A stretch of 64,000 nucleotides of DNA from Ligilactobacillus pobuzihii E100301 = KCTC 13174 (GCF_000349725.1 NZ_KB714693.1:138433-202432), one strand, 5' to 3'. Numbered from the stretch's first letter, positions 29,069-40,049 are shown. The notes: generated from the letters alone by a model not told the origin. Program-made: numbers and translations.

Positions 29069-31048
29069 ATGGTACACGGTTCAAATCAACCAAACCAATT
29101 TAAAAATACAGAAGAAACAAACGAAAGACAATATTTACGTGAAATAATGGAGGAAAGATTTCCGACAAAAGAAGCAGCGGTTGCGGAAATTATGAACTTA
29201 GAGGCTATTTTACATCTGCCGAAAGCAACAGAACATTTTGTGAGTGATCTACACGGAGAATACAGTGCGTTTGATCATATTTTACGGAATGGTTCAGGGA
29301 ATATAAAAAATAAGATCATGGATGTTTTTGGTGGCAGATTAACAGCAAGCCACTTACAAAACTTTGCAATCTTAATTTATTACCCCGAAGAAAAACTTGA
29401 ATATAAGAAACGGCAACTTCAATATGATGAAGATGGTACTTTAGAGCAATGGTATTTAGATACAATCCAGCGGCTGATAGAGTTATTAGAATTTGTATCG
29501 ACTAAATACACTAGGTCTAAAGTCCGGAAGGCTCTTGACCCAAATTTTGCCTATATAACGGAAGAATTATTGTACACAGATCCCCAAGAATTTGATAAGC
29601 GGAGTTATATCGATCAATTGATGACTAACTTAGTTTCTTTAGGAGTCACAGATGAATTTATTATCGCTACTTGTTATACGATCCAACAATTAGTTGTTGA
29701 CCATTTGCATGTTTTAGGCGATATCTATGATCGAGGTGAGCACCCTGAGTTGATCATGGATCGTTTAATGTCGTATCATTCCGTTGACATTCAGTGGGGT
29801 AATCATGACATGTTATGGGTCGGTGCATCATCAGGGTCAGCTTTATGTATGTTGAATTTGTTGCGGATCAGTGCTCGCTATAATAATTTGGCAACGATCG
29901 AGGATGCGTATGGGATCAGCCTCCGTCATTTATCTCGTTTTGCTGAGCAAAATTATTCTGATAATCCTGCTTTTCGCCCGAAGTTGGTTGAAGGTGATAC
30001 CTTTAGCTTTGACGGTGAGAAATTACAGTTGACCCAGATTCAACAGGCTGTTTCGATTATGCAATTTAAGATGGAAGTCCAAACCATCGCCAGAGAACCA
30101 GATTTTGATATGAATGATCGGGCTTTACTAAATGAGATCGACTACGATAAAAAGACGATTCAGATACATGGTAAAACTTACCAGTTAACTAATACTTGTT
30201 TTGATTTGATCGATCCTAAAGATCCTGGCAAATTGACGTCAGAAGAACAAGAATTGATCGAAGGTTTATTACATTCTTTCGTGGAATCTAAGAGTTTACA
30301 GCGGCACTTGGATTTCTTAGTGAACAAGGGCAGTATGTATCTGTGTTATAATAACAACTTGTTGTTACATGGTTGCATGCCAGTTAATGAGAAGGGTGAA
30401 TTGTTACCGTTTAAGTATCATGGTCGAGAATATCGTGGTAAACAATTGGTGGATTTCTTCGACCAACAAGTGCGCCACGCATATAATGATCCGTGTGGTA
30501 ATGATCATAGCGCAGCAGATCTGATCTGGTATTTGTGGCAAGGACCAATTTCTCCATTATTTGGGAAACAAGCGATGACTACCTTTGAACGTTATTTTAT
30601 CAAAGATAAGGCTTCGCATGAGGAAGTAAGAAATCCGTATTTCAAATTACGGCATAATGAACAATTTACTGACAACTTACTAAAGGAATTCGGTTTGGAT
30701 CCAGCGGATGGACATGTGATCAACGGGCATACGCCTGTCAAAAGAGGACATGATGCGATCATGGCAAATGGAAAGATGCTAGTGATCGATGGTGGTTATT
30801 CTAAAGCCTATCAGCCGACCACTGGATTTGGTGGTTATACGCTTTTATATAACTCATATGGCTTACAACTGGTCGAACATCATCCATTTACATCAAAGAA
30901 AGATTCGATCGTAAATGGAACAGATATTGTTTCTTCTAGAAGAGTGGTCAATCATGAAGTCCACCGTAAATCGGTAGCGGATACGGATATTGGGTCACGT
31001 TTGAAAGAAAACGTCAAAATACTGCGTGGGCTACTGGATGAATATTAA
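29069..31048 (+). CDS. fbp: Fructose-1,6-bisphosphatase, class III
   Basis: 659-residue Firmicutes-type class III FBPase with a metallophosphatase core: FVSDLHGEYSAFDHIL, VLGDIYDRGEHPE, WGNHDMLWVGAS and the late NGHTPVKRG. Removes the 1-phosphate of fructose-1,6-bisphosphate in gluconeogenesis. Preceded by GAGGTAATCATA. Monocistronic with a strong downstream terminator. Confidence 0.96.
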   Translation: MVHGSNQPNQFKNTEETNERQYLREIMEERFPTKEAAVAEIMNLEAILHLPKATEHFVSDLHGEYSAFDHILRNGSGNIKNKIMDVFGGRLTASHLQNFAILIYYPEEKLEYKKRQLQYDEDGTLEQWYLDTIQRLIELLEFVSTKYTRSKVRKALDPNFAYITEELLYTDPQEFDKRSYIDQLMTNLVSLGVTDEFIIATCYTIQQLVVDHLHVLGDIYDRGEHPELIMDRLMSYHSVDIQWGNHDMLWVGASSGSALCMLNLLRISARYNNLATIEDAYGISLRHLSRFAEQNYSDNPAFRPKLVEGDTFSFDGEKLQLTQIQQAVSIMQFKMEVQTIAREPDFDMNDRALLNEIDYDKKTIQIHGKTYQLTNTCFDLIDPKDPGKLTSEEQELIEGLLHSFVESKSLQRHLDFLVNKGSMYLCYNNNLLLHGCMPVNEKGELLPFKYHGREYRGKQLVDFFDQQVRHAYNDPCGNDHSAADLIWYLWQGPISPLFGKQAMTTFERYFIKDKASHEEVRNPYFKLRHNEQFTDNLLKEFGLDPADGHVINGHTPVKRGHDAIMANGKMLVIDGGYSKAYQPTTGFGGYTLLYNSYGLQLVEHHPFTSKKDSIVNGTDIVSSRRVVNHEVHRKSVADTDIGSRLKENVKILRGLLDEY

Positions 31049-31130
31049 AAGGGCATAGTAAAACAAAAAAATAAGTTTTACCAGGACCCATGTTATAGGG
31101 TGTTATGTTCGAGATGCTCGAAAAAATTAA

Positions 31131-31172
31131 AAAAGAGTCCAGGAAAGTTTTTATGCTTTCTTGGACTCTTTT
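31131..31172. terminator. Bidirectional terminator, fbp / apbE
   Basis: AAAAGAGTCCAGGAAAG pairs with CTTTCTTGGACTCTTTT (one G-T) around an 8-nt loop. T run on plus and on minus strand, so it serves both convergent genes. Confidence 0.85.
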
Positions 31173-31186
31173 CATATATTTTTGTC

Positions 31187-32206
31187 TCAGGATAATAGTT
31201 CAAATCCTGGAGCAATGACTGTGACATCTTTTGGATCTAAGCCACTGACTAAGATTTTATTGTCCTTAGTTATAAAGACCGCGCCGTATAAGTTAGGGTC
31301 ATTTTTACCCCAATCTTTGACTGGTTTTCCAGCAAAGAATAATTCTGTTGTGTGGATCTCGCCATCGATCGAATATTTCGAAAAAACAGTGACACTCGCC
31401 AAATTATTGCTGCGAGGGTAACCAGTTTTTGAGTCTAAAATATGGTGGTAACTCTTGCCATTAATATCTAAATGTCGTTCGTAGATTCCACTAGTTACGA
31501 TAGAACATGCCGGAGTCTTAACGACTGCAACGGCTTGACCACGCTGATCTTTAGGTGCTTGAACGCCAACACGCCATAAACCATCATCATGTACAGGTTG
31601 TTTTCCTATAAGTAAAAGATTACCGCCCAAGTCGATCATTCCGTTATTGATCCCGCGTGCAGCCCAGAGGTCCTTGATCCGGTCAGCGATAAAGCCCTTT
31701 GCGATCCCACCAAGATCGATTTTCATGCCTGTTTTCTTTAAAAAAACGGTTTGGTCTTTGTCGTTTAATTCAATTTGAGCGGGATCAACGATCGGCAAAC
31801 GTTCGTTGATTTCTGCTTGGGTTGGTAGTTGAGCATCGTCGAAACCGATTTCCCATAACTTGACCAAGGGCCCGATAGCAGTGTTAAAACCTAAGTGTTG
31901 CCGACTGATTTCAACAGCTCTTTTGATCAGGGCGTAAACACCATTTGAAACTTGAACGGGCTTTTTTCCGGCAGCGTGGTTGACAGCCATCACTTCAGAT
32001 TCTGGACGATTAACTGTAAGTAGGTCTTCATAGCGAACAATCAAAGCATTGGCTGCGTCTAGGTCAGCTTCGGTAGTAGCACCGAAAGTAGTTAAGGTGA
32101 TCTTGGTTCCTAAACCATAGTATTGTTTAGTTAAGCGTTGTTCCGCAACTTTTTTTACTGGTTCTGAATGCAGATCTGTCCAAAGAACTGTATTTTCGTT
32201 AGTCAT
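31187..32206 (-). CDS. FAD:protein FMN transferase (ApbE family)
   Basis: About 339 residues from ATG 32206, chosen because AGG lies 9 nt upstream; ATG 32215 is possible. Core motif KIDLGGIAKGFIADR and substrate loop ACSIVTSGIYERH are ApbE features. Transfers FMN from FAD to threonines of flavoproteins such as NADH dehydrogenase or extracellular reductases. There is no lipoprotein signal, so it should be cytoplasmic. No FMN-bind-domain target is encoded nearby; the partner is unknown. Confidence 0.88.
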   Translation of the reverse strand: MTNENTVLWTDLHSEPVKKVAEQRLTKQYYGLGTKITLTTFGATTEADLDAANALIVRYEDLLTVNRPESEVMAVNHAAGKKPVQVSNGVYALIKRAVEISRQHLGFNTAIGPLVKLWEIGFDDAQLPTQAEINERLPIVDPAQIELNDKDQTVFLKKTGMKIDLGGIAKGFIADRIKDLWAARGINNGMIDLGGNLLLIGKQPVHDDGLWRVGVQAPKDQRGQAVAVVKTPACSIVTSGIYERHLDINGKSYHHILDSKTGYPRSNNLASVTVFSKYSIDGEIHTTELFFAGKPVKDWGKNDPNLYGAVFITKDNKILVSGLDPKDVTVIAPGFELLS

Positions 32207-32316
32207 ATTTTTCATCCTCATCTCATATAACACAAAATTAACTTTCGTATTTCATTTTAACACAGGCCATTAAGTAGACGATAGTTATAATGAATGCGCA
32301 ACCATTAATCTAAATA

Positions 32317-32409
32317 CTTTTTTGGGCACATTTATGGGCCGTTGATTTAACCCGTTTAACGGGATAGATCAACGGCCCTTTTAGGGTTGGACAGCTAGTT
32401 TTGTTCCAA
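32317..32409 (-). repeat. Intergenic hairpin repeat, copy R3
   Basis: On the minus strand it reads AACAAAACTAGCTGTCCAA, a stem GGGCCGTTGATCTATCCCG with its near complement, then GTGCCCAAAAAAG: same order as R1 and R2 with diverged ends. Lies between lplA and apbE. Confidence 0.8.
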
Positions 32410-32433
32410 TGCCGTTTTTGTTATGACTTAAAC

Positions 32434-33456
32434 TTATTGTTGGGTACTTAATAATTCAATAATTTCATCTTGTGGGATACCGGCAAAGAAACGTGAAAGG
32501 TCGATCGTTTTCAGCTTATCTTTGATTTTTCCTTGAGCATACTGTGTTCCCTTTAAGCTATCTTGTAACTCGTCCACATTTTCTGGTCCAAAGAAGTCAC
32601 CATAGATCACGGCATTTTCAATTACCCCATTTTGGACATTGAAGCGGGCGTCGATCGTTCCACCATTAAAGTGTTTACGTCGTTGTACGGTAAATTTAGG
32701 TGATTTGCCATAAACCCAGTCCCAATTATAATAAATATCTTGTTCAAGTTTGGCGATTTCTTTTTTGTCTTCATCATCTAAAAAGTAAGCATAGTTTTCT
32801 TCAGCTTCTTTGATCGAATTTGTTTTCCAAATCTTTTTGATTAATTCATCGCGGAGTTGGAAGGTATTCATGTTACGGTATTCTTCCTTTAAATATGGCT
32901 TAATGTTGACGACACGTGAGCGGACAGATTTGATCCCCTTGGATTGGATCTTATCTTTGGGAACACGTAAAGCATTAGTAACGACATCTGTATCAACGTC
33001 AAACATGCATGTTCCGTGCGAGAAAGTTTTCCCATCACGAGTATACATTGCATTACCTGAGAATTTCTTTCCATCTAGTACGATGTCATTACGACCAGTA
33101 ACTTCAATGTTAGATGCGCCCATTTCTTTCAAACCGTCAACAACCGGTTGGACCATTGATTTGAAGTCACCAAATTTCTGGTCTTTAGCAGGTACGACCA
33201 TACTAAAGCACATGTTACCAAAATCCTGATACATTGCACCACCACCTGATAGACGACGTGTGATAGTAATGTTGTGTTCGCGACAGTATTCAGGATCGAT
33301 CTCTTCCATTGTATTTTGGTTTCGGCCCACGATGATACATGGTCCTTCAATGTAAAACAGCATGAATGGTGGGGTCATCTTACCACTATTCATTAAGTAC
33401 TGTTCAGTTGCAAGGTTAGTCCGAATATCCTTGGTGTCCATTGCGATGTATTGCAT
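32434..33456 (-). CDS. lplA: Lipoate-protein ligase A
   Basis: 340 residues from ATG 33456 (MQYIAMDTKDIRTN), which follows GGGAGAGAAACTTAAC; a longer upstream frame has no binding site. Signature RRLSGGGAMYQDFGNMCFSM and the lysine-containing GRNDIVLDGKKFSGNA are those of the family. Activates free lipoate with ATP and attaches it to lipoyl domains. Immediately downstream of the pdhABCD block, whose E2 carries two lipoyl domains, so that is the likely client. Confidence 0.95.
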   Translation of the reverse strand: MQYIAMDTKDIRTNLATEQYLMNSGKMTPPFMLFYIEGPCIIVGRNQNTMEEIDPEYCREHNITITRRLSGGGAMYQDFGNMCFSMVVPAKDQKFGDFKSMVQPVVDGLKEMGASNIEVTGRNDIVLDGKKFSGNAMYTRDGKTFSHGTCMFDVDTDVVTNALRVPKDKIQSKGIKSVRSRVVNIKPYLKEEYRNMNTFQLRDELIKKIWKTNSIKEAEENYAYFLDDEDKKEIAKLEQDIYYNWDWVYGKSPKFTVQRRKHFNGGTIDARFNVQNGVIENAVIYGDFFGPENVDELQDSLKGTQYAQGKIKDKLKTIDLSRFFAGIPQDEIIELLSTQQ

Positions 33457-33717
33457 GTTAAGTTTCTCTCCCTTATTTAAAGAACAGCTGAGAAACATGG
33501 TGTATAGCGGTTGTGCTAATATTAGTCTAATATTTACCCAACTGTTCTTTTTTAATTATTATTCAAAAAAGTTAACTAAAATAAAACCGTGATTTTTGAA
33601 CTTTGGTAGGTCAACGATCTTTGCGTACGCTTTCATGCTACCATTAAAAATATTTTAATTCAAAAAAGTTTGCTGTGCCTAATATTTTGGTATTAGATAA
33701 TGATTTTAATTATTTGT

Positions 33718-33746
33718 CATAAAAAAATCCCCCAAAAAGAGGGATC
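33718..33746 (-). terminator. Terminator after pdhD
   Basis: On the minus strand ATCCCTC pairs with GGGGGAT around TTTTT, followed by TTTTTTAT. It ends the pdhABCD transcript, so lplA has its own promoter in the ~300-bp gap. Confidence 0.8.
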
Positions 33747-33762
33747 AATTTATTGAAGAATT

Positions 33763-35169
33763 CTAGATGTTAGTTGGGAAACCTAAACCAACATCAGCAG
33801 CATCCATAACACCTTCAGCTAAGGATGGGTGTGGATGGATCGTCAAAGCAACATCATCAAGTGTTGCACCTGATTCAACAGCTAAAGTCAATTCAGTGAT
33901 CAAATCAGCAGCGTTTGCCCCAACGATTTGAGCGCCGACGATTTGTTTTGTATCTTTAACGAATACCAAACGGATGAAACCTTGAGTTGCATCCATCGTG
34001 ATCGCACGACCATTTGCTGCAAATGGAAATTGTGCTTTCTTGACATCAAGGCCTTGATCTTTAGCTTCAGCGACTGTTAGACCAGTCGTAGCAATTTGTT
34101 CGCCAGTATAACAAACAGCTGGCATTGCACGATAATCAACGATACTTGATTTACCAGAAATAGCTTCAGCAGCGATCTTGCCTTCGTAACTAGCTTTGTG
34201 AGCCAATGCCGAGCCAGCGACAACATCACCGATCGCAAAAATGTGAGAAACATTTGTCCGACCTTGGTTGTCAACCTTGATCAAGCCACGGTCATCAGTT
34301 TCAACCTTAGCTTGTTCAAGACCCATTTCAGTTGTGTTTGGTTTACGTCCAACTGAAACAATGCAGTAGTCAGCTTTGAAGCTTTTAGTTTCACCATTAA
34401 TTTCAGCGGTAACCGTGACAGAATCATCAGTTTGTTCAGCTTTTTGTGCCATAGCTGAAGTATAAATATCAACGTTGTGGTCAGTCATACCTTTTTGTAC
34501 GACTTTGACCATGTCAGATTCATAGTTGGCTAAGATCGAATCCATTCCTTCTAAGATCGTTACATGAGCGCCAAGTTCAGCGTAGGCTGAGGCTAATTCA
34601 CTACCGATATAGCCCCCACCGATCACAACTAATTCTTTAGGAACTTCTTTAAGTGCTAAGGCACCCGTTGAATCAATTACACGACCTTCAAATTTAAAGT
34701 TTGGGATCTCGATCGGATGACTACCAGAAGCCACGATCAAGTTATTAAAGTTATAAGTCTGGGCGGAATCATCATCACTTATCACACGTAAGCTATGGTC
34801 GTCTTTCAAGAAAGCCTCGCCACGTAAAACATCGATATGATGTTTCTTGAAGAGGCCAGAAACGCCACTTGTCAGTTTATTGACAACGGAACTTTTCCAC
34901 TCCTGAGTTTTTGTAAAATCGATCGTTGCATCTTTAGTAGCGATCCCCATATCACTTGTACCTAGAGCGTGCTGATAACGGTGAGCTGCTTCGATCAAAG
35001 CCTTAGAAGGGATACAGCCAACGTTTAAGCAAACACCACCGATAAATTCGCGTTCGATCACCGTAACTTTTTGTCCTAATTCAGCTGCGTGGATCGCTGC
35101 AACATAGCCACCAGGGCCAGCACCGATCACAACAGTATCTAAATCTTCTGCAAAATCTCCAACTACCAT
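33763..35169 (-). CDS. pdhD: Dihydrolipoyl dehydrogenase (E3)
   Basis: 468-residue flavoprotein disulfide reductase. FAD motif VVIGAGPGGYVAA, redox pair Cys47/Cys52 in GGVCLNVGCIPSK, NAD motif VVIGGGYIGSELA, and the C-terminal active-site HPHPSLAE. Re-oxidises dihydrolipoamide of E2 with NAD+. 4 nt after pdhC. Confidence 0.97.
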   Translation of the reverse strand: MVVGDFAEDLDTVVIGAGPGGYVAAIHAAELGQKVTVIEREFIGGVCLNVGCIPSKALIEAAHRYQHALGTSDMGIATKDATIDFTKTQEWKSSVVNKLTSGVSGLFKKHHIDVLRGEAFLKDDHSLRVISDDDSAQTYNFNNLIVASGSHPIEIPNFKFEGRVIDSTGALALKEVPKELVVIGGGYIGSELASAYAELGAHVTILEGMDSILANYESDMVKVVQKGMTDHNVDIYTSAMAQKAEQTDDSVTVTAEINGETKSFKADYCIVSVGRKPNTTEMGLEQAKVETDDRGLIKVDNQGRTNVSHIFAIGDVVAGSALAHKASYEGKIAAEAISGKSSIVDYRAMPAVCYTGEQIATTGLTVAEAKDQGLDVKKAQFPFAANGRAITMDATQGFIRLVFVKDTKQIVGAQIVGANAADLITELTLAVESGATLDDVALTIHPHPSLAEGVMDAADVGLGFPTNI

Positions 35170-35173
35170 TTAA

Positions 35174-36781
35174 TTATCCCTCCATCAAAAGTAATTCTGG
35201 GTCACCCAGTAGTTCTTTCAGACGGTTAACTGCACGTTGCGCGGTTGCACCATCGATCACACGGTGGTCAAAAGCCATCGTCAACTTCAAGACACGAGCT
35301 GATTTAACTTCACCGTCGATCACAACTGGTTCTGGGCTGATCTTACCAATACCTAAGATAGCAACTTCAGGGAAGTTGATAATTGGGGTAAAGAAACCAC
35401 CTCCAACTGAACCGATGTTAGTAATTGAAATTCCTGTGTGGCTCATGTCACCTGAACTTAACTTACCTTCTTTAGCTTTTTCTGTATTAGCGCTGATCGA
35501 ACGTGCAATATCGAAGAGACTTTGTTGGTCAGCATGTTTAACGTTTGGAACAAAGAGGCCACGGTCAGTATCAGTAGCGATACCGATGTTGATATAGTCT
35601 TTAAAGATGCTTTGTTTATTATCCATATCAACTTGTGAGTTGAAAATCGGGAACTCTTTCAAAACAACGGCAAGTGCCTTTGTAACGTAAGCTAAGAATG
35701 TTAAGTGAACACCCTTAGAAGCAGCGAGTTCTTTGTATTTCTTACGGTGATCCCACATTTTGTCGACGACAACTTCATCAAAGATGTGTACATGAGGAAT
35801 ATTGTCGTTTGAACGACTCATTGCTTTAGCTGTAGCAAAGCGAATGCCTGACATCTTTTCTGTGTGTTCTGGCCAGTCTGGTGAAGTTGAAACTGGAGCT
35901 GCAGCTGTCTTTTGCTTTTCAGCGGGTTGTTCTGTTGTTTCAGTTTCAGCAGTGGCTGTGCCACCAGCTAAGAAGCTGTCAATATCAGTTTTTAAGATCT
36001 GTCCATGATTACCACTACCACTGATTTGTGTTAAATCAGCACCTTTATCGCGTGCATACGCACGAACACCGGGCATTGCTAAAACTGGCAAGGAGTGGTC
36101 TTGTTTTTCACCAGTTGGGGTTGCAGCAGGTGCACTCGCTGCTGATTTTTCCTTAGGACTTTCAGCAGGAGCCCCAGCTTCACTAGTGTCACCTTCAACG
36201 TTACCTTGGCCCGCAGCAACTGCGAATTCGACGATCGTTTGACCGACGTCAGCAGTGTCGCCTTCACCGACCAAAATTTTTGTAACAGTGCCAGAAACAG
36301 GTGCTGGTAATTCTTCAGTCGATTTATCGTTTTCGATGGAAACTAGATCTCCATCTGCTTCAACTTTATCTCCTTCTTTGACATACCATTCACCAATCGT
36401 ACCTTCTGCCATTCCTTCACCGACATCGGGTAGTTTAAAGGCGTAAGTTTCTTGACCGCCATTAGTAGCTGGCGCTGCTTCTTTCTTTGTTTCGGCTGGT
36501 TTTTCTTCAGTTTCGCCGCCAGAAACATTACCTTTACCATCAGCAACTTCTAGTTCGACTAAAGGTTGACCCACTTCGGCAGTCTCACCTTCAGGAACTA
36601 AAATTTTGCTAATTTTGCCACCAACAGGTGCGGGAAGTTCTTCAACGGACTTATCGTTTTCGATTTGAACCAAATCTCCGTCTTCTTTAACTTCGTCGCC
36701 TTCCTTAACATGCCATTCACCGACTGTACCTTCAGCGATACCTTCGCCAATATCAGGCAGGTTGAATTGATATTTCTCCAT
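35174..36781 (-). CDS. pdhC: Dihydrolipoamide acetyltransferase (E2), two lipoyl domains
   Basis: 535 residues. Lipoyl domain 1 (~1-80, Lys44 in IENDKSVEEL) and lipoyl domain 2 (~112-188, Lys153 in IENDKSTEEL), Ala/Pro/Glu-rich linkers, E3/E1-binding domain around VRAYARDKGADLTQ, and the catalytic acyltransferase domain ending with AFDHRVIDGATAQR (His, Asp). Central scaffold of the complex. Preceded by an unusual 139-bp gap holding a large hairpin. Confidence 0.97.
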   Translation of the reverse strand: MEKYQFNLPDIGEGIAEGTVGEWHVKEGDEVKEDGDLVQIENDKSVEELPAPVGGKISKILVPEGETAEVGQPLVELEVADGKGNVSGGETEEKPAETKKEAAPATNGGQETYAFKLPDVGEGMAEGTIGEWYVKEGDKVEADGDLVSIENDKSTEELPAPVSGTVTKILVGEGDTADVGQTIVEFAVAAGQGNVEGDTSEAGAPAESPKEKSAASAPAATPTGEKQDHSLPVLAMPGVRAYARDKGADLTQISGSGNHGQILKTDIDSFLAGGTATAETETTEQPAEKQKTAAAPVSTSPDWPEHTEKMSGIRFATAKAMSRSNDNIPHVHIFDEVVVDKMWDHRKKYKELAASKGVHLTFLAYVTKALAVVLKEFPIFNSQVDMDNKQSIFKDYINIGIATDTDRGLFVPNVKHADQQSLFDIARSISANTEKAKEGKLSSGDMSHTGISITNIGSVGGGFFTPIINFPEVAILGIGKISPEPVVIDGEVKSARVLKLTMAFDHRVIDGATAQRAVNRLKELLGDPELLLMEG

Positions 36782-36834
36782 TTGTTATATACCCCCGTAT
36801 ATTTGATCGAATTTATATGAGAGACCAGCAAAAC

Positions 36835-36889
36835 TTATTTAAAGACTCATACTATGAGCAAGCTAAAAATAATATGAGCCTTTAATAAG
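36835..36889 (-). other. Intercistronic hairpin between pdhB and pdhC
   Basis: TTATTAAAGGCTCATA on the minus strand (end 36889) pairs with TATGAGTCTTTAAATAA (end 36835), over 11 paired bases in the core, with a ~21-nt loop. No T run follows, so RNA processing or stability control is more likely than termination. Other junctions in the operon are 2-4 nt. Confidence 0.55.
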
Positions 36890-36920
36890 GCCTGCTTATC
36901 TGCCCCATCACGCCTGATGC

Positions 36921-37898
36921 TTAATAATTTACGATTTCTTTAGCTTTTTCAATAATATCGTCCTTATTTGGAAGCCATATTTCTTCTGCTTGACTGAATG
37001 GATATGGAGTATCTGGTGCTGAAACTCTACCAATTGGTGATTCAAGTGATAAGATCGCTTTTTCAGCAATGATCGAAGCAACTTGTCCCATGACTCCAGC
37101 CTGATTTTGAGCTTCTTGTACTAAGACAGCTCGACCAGTCTTTTTAACAGAATTGATGATCGTTTCTTCATCCAACGGGGAAATCGTTCGTAAGTCGACT
37201 ACTTCAGCTTCGATACCTTCTTTAGCTAAAGCATCTGCGGCTTTCAAACTTTCCTGGACCATATAACCGTAAGAAACAAGTGTAATATCTTTACCTTCAC
37301 GTTTAACATCGGCTTTGTCCAATGGAACAGTGTAAGAGTCTTCTGGAATTTCTTCTTTAAATGAACGATAAAGTTTCATGTGTTCTAAGAATACAACCGG
37401 ATCATCAGAACGGATCGATGAAGCTAGTAAGCCCTTAGCGTCATATGGGCCACTTGGTATAACAACACGTAGACCGGGTGTTTGAGCTAATAAGCCTTCC
37501 AAACTATCAGCGTGGAGTTCTGGTGTGTGAACACCACCACCAAATGGAGCACGGATCGTGATCGGCATCTTACGTGAGCCGCCCATCCGGTGGCCTGTCC
37601 GTGAAATTTGTCCAGCGATCTCATCCATTGTTTCAAATACAAAACCAAAGAATTGAATCTCAGGCACGGGACGGAAGCCTTCTAAAGCAAGTCCCATTGC
37701 TAAACCATTGATCCCTGATTCGGCTAATGGTGTATCAAAAACACGGTCTTCACCGTTTTCATCTTGTAAACCGTCTGTGGCACGGAAAACACCACCGTTA
37801 CGGCCAACGTCTTCACCGAAAACTAGAACTTTTTCATCTCGTTTGATTTCTTCATCTAGGCCTTGAGTAATTGCCTTGACCATCGATAATTTAGCCAT
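36921..37898 (-). CDS. pdhB: Pyruvate dehydrogenase E1 beta
   Basis: 325-residue transketolase-like subunit: [32 protein letters not shown] and the C-terminal [14 protein letters not shown] are E1-beta features. Together with E1 alpha it decarboxylates pyruvate using thiamine diphosphate. 2 nt after pdhA. Confidence 0.96.
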   Translation of the reverse strand: MAKLSMVKAITQGLDEEIKRDEKVLVFGEDVGRNGGVFRATDGLQDENGEDRVFDTPLAESGINGLAMGLALEGFRPVPEIQFFGFVFETMDEIAGQISRTGHRMGGSRKMPITIRAPFGGGVHTPELHADSLEGLLAQTPGLRVVIPSGPYDAKGLLASSIRSDDPVVFLEHMKLYRSFKEEIPEDSYTVPLDKADVKREGKDITLVSYGYMVQESLKAADALAKEGIEAEVVDLRTISPLDEETIINSVKKTGRAVLVQEAQNQAGVMGQVASIIAEKAILSLESPIGRVSAPDTPYPFSQAEEIWLPNKDDIIEKAKEIVNY

Positions 37899-37900
37899 TC

Positions 37901-39444
<1,544 letters not shown>

Positions 39445-39563
39445 GAGTTGCTCAAGTCAAGTTTTTCCGCCTATCGGACATTGACAACATATCCGGTTTT
39501 TAGGATGTGGTGTCAATGTCCGATAGTGCTCGAGCCTTAAGCGACTTGTTCCACTCTGTTTTT
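39445..39563 (+). ncRNA. Structured RNA element, twin copy 1
   Basis: Outer stem GAGT/ACTC and CAAGTC (39453-39458)/GACTTG (39543-39548) separated by an internal loop; conserved CCGCCTATC; a long inner hairpin closed by CTATC/GATAG with 16 bp, one A-G mismatch and 7 bp; apical loop GGTTTTTA at 39495-39502; conserved TGCTCGA; then a T run at 39559-39563. Same plan as the next element with different stem bases. The loop is complementary to the loop of copy 2. Strand is inferred from the T run. Family not recognised. Confidence 0.7.
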
Positions 39564-39566
39564 AGT

Positions 39567-39688
39567 CAGGTTACGTGAGCTAGAAGTCTGCGCCTATCCA
39601 ACTTTAAACAATACATCAAAAACCACGATGTCTTGTTTAAAGTCCGATAGTGCTCGAATTCTGAACAAGCTCACTTCACCTTGTTTTT
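39567..39688 (+). ncRNA. Structured RNA element, twin copy 2
   Basis: Outer stem CAGGT/ACCTTG (one bulge) and GTGAGCT (39575-39581)/AGCTCAC (39668-39674); conserved GCGCCTATC; inner hairpin CTATC/GATAG, a 2x2 mismatch, an 11-bp helix, one mismatch and 5 bp; apical loop AAAAACCAC at 39618-39626; conserved GATAGTGCTCGA; T run 39684-39688. Differences from copy 1 in both outer and inner stems are compensated, which supports a folded RNA. Ends 18 nt before the HicB-like gene. Confidence 0.7.
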
Positions 39689-39706
39689 ATTAAGGGGAGA
39701 TTTTTT

Positions 39707-39961
39707 ATGGCAGATAAATTTGTGGCTTACCCGGTTGTGATAACACATGAGACAAATAATGAATATTATCAGTATCTAGTTTTTTTACCTGATTTTGGAA
39801 CATTTTGCCAAGCAAATAGTGTGCTCGAAGCGTTGCGCGTAGCATACAAATTTATTGTCGACTATAGTTTGACGCGTGAATTACCACCAATGAAACTGGA
39901 ATTACCACAAGTTTCGTCACGACAAATTGCAACTTTCGTGAATGTTAATATAAGAAAATGA
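39707..39961 (+). CDS. HicB-like small protein, no HicA partner seen
   Basis: 84 residues. YPVVITHETNNEYYQYLVFL followed by PDFGTFCQANSVLEALRVAY resembles the partially RNase-H-like fold of HicB antitoxins and related stand-alone proteins. No HicA toxin (~60 residues) and no DNA-binding C-terminal domain is visible. AAGGGGAGA precedes the ATG, so translation looks real. It sits directly after the twin RNA elements. Assignment is by pattern only; function unknown. Confidence 0.6.
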   Translation: MADKFVAYPVVITHETNNEYYQYLVFLPDFGTFCQANSVLEALRVAYKFIVDYSLTRELPPMKLELPQVSSRQIATFVNVNIRK

Positions 39962-40049
39962 TAAGGATCTGGGATAGAAGGATATATTGTTTGTTAATTA
40001 AGTAAATTTGCGATATTACTAAGCTAGGAAAAAAGAGGAGAGGCTGATT

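Noticed and set aside
39445-39688. CRISPR-like or type III toxin-antitoxin repeat array
   Set aside because: Only two units, ~120 nt apart, with diverged stems; no short direct repeats with spacers, no Cas or ToxN-like gene.
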